Source: JALZEG01 sp046263255 (lineage in GTDB: Bacteria > Actinomycetota > CADDZG01 > WHSQ01). From it: a stretch of DNA of 32,223 nt. Made by a program: the position numbers and the translations under genes. Below, one piece after another: positions 29,250-32,223 of this stretch (position 1 is the first letter of the stretch; every line of letters begins with the position of its first letter). The stretch lies in assembly GCA_046263255.1 (NCBI GenBank), contig JBHELD010000053.1:1-32223 (forward strand), written 5' to 3'. The notes beneath the pieces were generated by a model, which worked only from the letters and a program-made list of their open reading frames with translations, was not told the origin of the DNA and searched no databases.

Positions 29250-30719
29250 ATGAACGTCGCGGACTTGCTCCTGGCGTCCTCGCGGGAACATCCGGACAAG
29301 GCGGCCCTGATCACGCCGTCGGGAGCCGCCGTCACGTTCTCGGAGGCGGCGGCGCGCGCCGGGTCCGTCGCCCGCAACCTCGCCTCCGCCGGCGTCTCGT
29401 CGGGCGAGCGGGTGGCGATCGCCGTGCACAACGTGCCCGAGTTCGTCTACTCGTACTTCGGCATCCTCGCCGCGGGGGCCGTGGTCGTGCCCCTGAACCC
29501 GATGCTGACCGAGCGCGAAGCGCGACGGGTACTCGAGGACTCGGAGACGTCCCTCGTTCTCGGCGTCGCGCCCGCCGGCGACGCCGCAGAACGCGCCGCG
29601 GCGGAGCGGGGCATCCGGTACGTGGAGGCGGGCGAGTGGGCCGCGGGTCGCGCCGAGCTCGCCCCCGCCGCCGCATCGCCGGGCGACCTGGCGGTGCTCG
29701 CGTACACGTCCGGCACCACGGGCGACCCCAAGGGAGCGATGCTGGGGCACGGGAACCTCCTCGCGAACGTCGACCAGCAGATGTCCGTGGACGCGCGCGT
29801 GGACCATTCGGACGTCCTGCTGCTGTCGCTTCCTCTGTTCCACATCTTCGGGCTGAACGTGACGCTCGGCCTGCTCGCGCGCACCGGCGCGAGCGGCGTC
29901 CTTACGGACAGGTTCGAGCCGGTCGAGTGCCTCCGGCTCATCCAGCAGCACCGCGTGACCGTGATGTTCGGCGCGCCCACGATGTACGCGGCTCTGGTGG
30001 CGACCCCGGGCGCCGACCAGTACGACCTCTCGAGCGTGAGGCTGGCGATCTCCGGCGCGGCTCCCCTTGCCCCCGAGACCCTGCGCGGGTTCAAGGAGCT
30101 GTTCGGCGTCGACGTCTACGAGGGTTACGGCCTGACCGAGACCGCCCCGACGCTCACGTCCAACCGCGTGGCGAACGCGCCGCGGCCCGGCTCGATCGGA
30201 AAGCCGTTGCCGGGGGTGGAGATAAGGCTCGTGGACGAGACGGGCGCCGAAGTCGAGCTCGGCGATCCCGGCGAGATCGTCGCGCGGGGCCCGAACGTCT
30301 TCCACGGCTACTGGCGCAAGCAAGACGAGACGCAGCGCGCTTTCACCGACGACGGATGGTTCCGGACCGGCGACGTCGCGGTGCAGGACGAGGACGGGTA
30401 CCTCTACATCGTCGACCGGAAGCGCGACCTGGTGATCGTCTCGGGATTCAACGTCTTCCCCTCCGAGGTCGAGCAGGCGCTCGTGGAGAACCCGAAGGTC
30501 GCGGAGGCCGCGGTCGTGGGAGTCCCGCACCCTTACACGGGCGAGGCCGTCAAGGCGTTCGTCGTCCTCGAGCCGGGGGCCGAGGCGAGAGAGGACGAGC
30601 TGATCGCCGACGTGCACACGCGTCTCGCGCGCTTCAAGTGCCCTCGCTCGATCGAGGTCGTCGATCAGCTGCCGCACCTGCTCACGGGGAAGGTGCTGCG
30701 GCGCGCCCTGCGCACCTGA
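29250..30719 (+). CDS. Acyl-CoA synthetase (long-chain fatty acid-CoA ligase type)
   Basis: An adenylate-forming enzyme of 489 residues that activates a carboxylic acid with ATP and joins it to CoA. The motifs are in order: YTSGTTGDPK (residues 152-161) for ATP, YEGYGLTETAPT (A5), WFRTGDV (A7), DRKRDLVIVSGFNVFPSEVE (A8, split at the hinge) and LTGKVLRRAL with the catalytic Lys (A10). I chose ATG 29250, which starts MNVADLLL as usual for the family; a purine-rich stretch lies upstream. The acid may be fatty or aromatic; the sequence does not decide. Its 3' end overlaps the convergent Crp/Fnr gene by 38 bases. Confidence 0.93.
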   Translation: MNVADLLLASSREHPDKAALITPSGAAVTFSEAAARAGSVARNLASAGVSSGERVAIAVHNVPEFVYSYFGILAAGAVVVPLNPMLTEREARRVLEDSETSLVLGVAPAGDAAERAAAERGIRYVEAGEWAAGRAELAPAAASPGDLAVLAYTSGTTGDPKGAMLGHGNLLANVDQQMSVDARVDHSDVLLLSLPLFHIFGLNVTLGLLARTGASGVLTDRFEPVECLRLIQQHRVTVMFGAPTMYAALVATPGADQYDLSSVRLAISGAAPLAPETLRGFKELFGVDVYEGYGLTETAPTLTSNRVANAPRPGSIGKPLPGVEIRLVDETGAEVELGDPGEIVARGPNVFHGYWRKQDETQRAFTDDGWFRTGDVAVQDEDGYLYIVDRKRDLVIVSGFNVFPSEVEQALVENPKVAEAAVVGVPHPYTGEAVKAFVVLEPGAEAREDELIADVHTRLARFKCPRSIEVVDQLPHLLTGKVLRRALRT

Positions 30720-31374
30720 TCGCGCGCAGCACGTCCGGCCGTCTGATCCGCAGCGTCCTCCCTTGGTAGTCGACCGTTCCCTGCGACTTCCATCTCCGCA
30801 GCGTCTTGCAGGCGCTCTCGCGGCACATCCCGGCCAGCCCGCCCAGGTCGCGCTGGGATAGCGGCAGCTCGAGCTCGACGCCGTCGCCGCGCGTCTGCCC
30901 GATCAGGTCGGCGAGGTCGAGCAGCCGGCCCGCGAGGCGCGCCGGAACGCCCGCGGAGGTCCGCTCCTGCGCGGCGTCGCACAGCCAGCGGACCTGCAGC
31001 GCGAGCGAACGAGCGAGCGCGAGGCACGCGGGCGCGTTGCGCGCGAGCACCTGCGCGAAGACGCCGGCGTCGAAGCCGATCACGGACGCGCGCGTCGCCG
31101 CGACGTACTCGCAGCTCCGGGACGGCGCGGTGAGCGCGGCCGCGGCCCCCGCGAGCTCGCCCGGCAGGACGAGCCCGAGGATCGTCTCGTTGCCGTCGAC
31201 GTCCCGCGCGAGCAGCTTGACGGTCCCCTCGGCGACCAGGTGCACCCGCCCGCCGGCGCCGCCGGCGAACGAGAGCGTCTCGCCGGCGGCGAACCTTCTC
31301 GGGACCGCGCGATCGAGCAGCAGCGCTCGGTCGGCGGGGGCCAGAGCGTCGAGCACAGGGGATCCGTCGTGCAT
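30682..31374 (-). CDS. Crp/Fnr-family transcriptional regulator
   Basis: A 230-residue regulator with an N-terminal cyclic-nucleotide-binding fold (about residues 8-120, including GRVHLVAEGTVKLL and VLPGELAG), a dimerisation helix (about 122-150) and a C-terminal winged helix (about 160-215) containing LSQRDLGGLAGMCRESACKTLRRW. The cNMP-binding Arg-Ser pair of CRP is not clearly present, although EYVAATRASV lies nearby, and the Cys cluster of Fnr is absent, so the signal is open. ATG 31374 has GGGAGG seven bases upstream. It is divergent from a TlpA-type thioredoxin and CcdA, suggesting redox control of that operon. Confidence 0.9.
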   Translation of the reverse strand: MHDGSPVLDALAPADRALLLDRAVPRRFAAGETLSFAGGAGGRVHLVAEGTVKLLARDVDGNETILGLVLPGELAGAAAALTAPSRSCEYVAATRASVIGFDAGVFAQVLARNAPACLALARSLALQVRWLCDAAQERTSAGVPARLAGRLLDLADLIGQTRGDGVELELPLSQRDLGGLAGMCRESACKTLRRWKSQGTVDYQGRTLRIRRPDVLRAIRCAGRAAAPSP

Positions 31375-31432
31375 GATGCGCCTCCCGTCGGTCGCGGCGG
31401 CCGGAGCCGCCTGGCAGGGTCGAGGCGCGGGC

Positions 31433-31459
31433 GAGGGGCAGGCGCTGTGCCTGCCCCTC
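31433..31459. promoter_or_regulatory. Perfect 11-base inverted repeat between the Crp/Fnr and thioredoxin genes
   Basis: GAGGGGCAGGC (31433-31443) and GCCTGCCCCTC (31449-31459) are separated by five bases. The 158-base divergent gap 31375-31532 has no gene. The repeat could be an operator for the Crp/Fnr protein or a hairpin in one of the two leaders. It has no T run. Confidence 0.45.
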
Positions 31460-31532
31460 CTCGCCGAGCAGCGTACGCCGCGGCGGAGCCCGCGAACAGC
31501 CCCCAATCGTCGGCGACTGCGAGAATGGGCCC

Positions 31533-32090
31533 ATGGATGCGCCGTCGTCTGCCGCCGCGCGCCGCCGGTTGGTAAGGCTCGTCTGGTTGGTGGGCCCCGC
31601 GGCCGCCTTCGTCGTCCTGCTCGGCTTCGGGGTCGCGCTCGAGGGCGAGAGCGTGGAGCCCGGCGACGAGGCCCCCTCCGTCGAGGCGCCCGCCCTCGAA
31701 GGCGAGGGCGTCGTCGCGCTCGACGACCTCAGGGGGAAGCCCGTGCTCGTGAACTTCTGGGCGAGCTGGTGCGTCCCGTGCGAGAAGGAGGCCGGGCTTC
31801 TGGACGCCGCTTACAGGAGGTATCGCGGCGAGATCGAGTTCCTCGGCGTCAACGTGAAGGACGCGCGCAGCGACGCGCTCGCGTTCCTCGAGCGGTACGG
31901 CGTGTCCTATCCCCAGGTGAGGGACGAGAGCCTCGAGTGGTACGACGGGTTCGGGCTGACGGGGCAGCCCGAGACGTTCCTCATCGACGCGGAGGGTGAG
32001 GTCGTCGAGCATCACAGGGGCGAGTTCACGAGCACCACCGACCTCTTCCGGCTGCTCGACGTGATGGTCGCGCGGAACCGATCGCAGTGA
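31533..32090 (+). CDS. Membrane-anchored TlpA/ResA-type thioredoxin
   Basis: A 185-residue protein with an N-terminal membrane helix (residues 13-36) and an extracytoplasmic thioredoxin domain. The active site is WCVPC (Cys80 and Cys83) in VLVNFWASWCVPCEKE, and GQPETFLID supplies the cis-Pro loop. Such proteins reduce disulfides outside the membrane, often for cytochrome c maturation. CcdA, which passes electrons across the membrane to it, starts inside its last codon (4-base overlap). The start codon lies in the palindrome ATGGGCCCAT. In M. tuberculosis a similar thioredoxin (Rv3673c) lies near marP and crp, so the local gene set is familiar. Confidence 0.93.
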   Translation: MDAPSSAAARRRLVRLVWLVGPAAAFVVLLGFGVALEGESVEPGDEAPSVEAPALEGEGVVALDDLRGKPVLVNFWASWCVPCEKEAGLLDAAYRRYRGEIEFLGVNVKDARSDALAFLERYGVSYPQVRDESLEWYDGFGLTGQPETFLIDAEGEVVEHHRGEFTSTTDLFRLLDVMVARNRSQ

Positions 32091-32223
32091 GCGACGTCTC
32101 GTTCCCGATCGCCTTCCTCGCGGGGATCGTGTCGTTCCTGTCCCCGTGCGTCCTGCCTCTCGTGCCCGGCTACATCTCCTACATGTCGGGCGTCTCCGCG
32201 GCGACGGAGACCTCGCCCGCCGC
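32087..32223 (+). CDS. ccdA: CcdA-type thiol:disulfide transporter, 5' part
   Basis: The first 45 codons of a membrane protein cut by the window edge. The visible part, FLAGIVSFLSPCVLPLVPGY and YMSG, holds the conserved SPCVLPLVP motif of CcdA/DsbD with the first redox Cys. GTG 32087 overlaps the thioredoxin stop by 4 bases. CcdA carries reducing electrons from cytoplasmic thioredoxin to the extracytoplasmic partner encoded just upstream. Confidence 0.9.
   Translation, partial: MSDVSFPIAFLAGIVSFLSPCVLPLVPGYISYMSGVSAATETSPA

Overview
The window is uniformly G+C-rich (about 70% by eye) and densely packed. GTG starts are frequent and neighbouring genes often overlap by 4-8 bases. The gene set is typical of Actinomycetota: a Wbl iron-sulfur protein, RsiG, MarP, the 33-residue ribosomal protein bS22, an MshA-like glycosyltransferase and an actinobacterial XRE regulator. 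I infer a deep-branching, probably uncultivated actinomycete rather than a streptomycete or mycobacterium. I see no insertion sequence, prophage, CRISPR array, tRNA or rRNA gene.

Left part (1-9140): a cobalamin adenosyltransferase, a NUDIX hydrolase, a small membrane protein and an acyl-CoA dehydrogenase lie in a row. A zinc-ribbon CPBP protease follows, tail-to-tail with a DtxR/MntR-type repressor. Next come a coiled-coil M23 peptidase, a BKACE-type enzyme, RsiG with two intact c-di-GMP motifs, a basic secreted protein and an XRE regulator.

Middle part (9141-18456): a hairpin-rich gap leads to a FemAB/BioF2-like acyltransferase and an MshA-like glycosyltransferase. A 250-base gap then carries a good promoter and a folded, apparently non-coding RNA. 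Proline dehydrogenase and ProC are divergent; ProC runs into a GNAT acetyltransferase and an AcuC-like deacetylase. A secreted sulfatase, a small membrane protein and the serine protease MarP complete the block.

Right part (18457-32223): a short-chain dehydrogenase is divergent from a phosphatase-like protein coupled to an M29-type aminopeptidase. An excisionase-like HTH protein, a Clp1-type P-loop kinase and bS22 follow, with a Wbl gene facing them. Then come a SAM hydroxide adenosyltransferase, an Rv0501-like epimerase coupled to an Rv0502-like acyltransferase, a newly noticed 32-residue membrane protein, and an ECF sigma factor overlapping a CHRD-like membrane protein. A lone receiver domain, an Rv0498-like TIM-barrel protein, an acyl-CoA synthetase, a Crp/Fnr regulator, a TlpA-type thioredoxin and the start of CcdA end the window.

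From memory, several genes (XRE, MshA-like, ProC, HTH, bS22, epimerase, acyltransferase) follow the order Rv0474, Rv0486, Rv0500, Rv0500A, Rv0500B, Rv0501, Rv0502 of Mycobacterium tuberculosis, so this looks like an old conserved chromosomal core. The least explained parts are the untranslated structured regions at 9296-9383, 11848-11985 and 28974-29110, the two-motif RsiG, the Clp1 kinase beside bS22, and the sigma/CHRD pair. At least seven genes have a TANNNT box only 6-7 bases before the start codon, which predicts leaderless transcripts.
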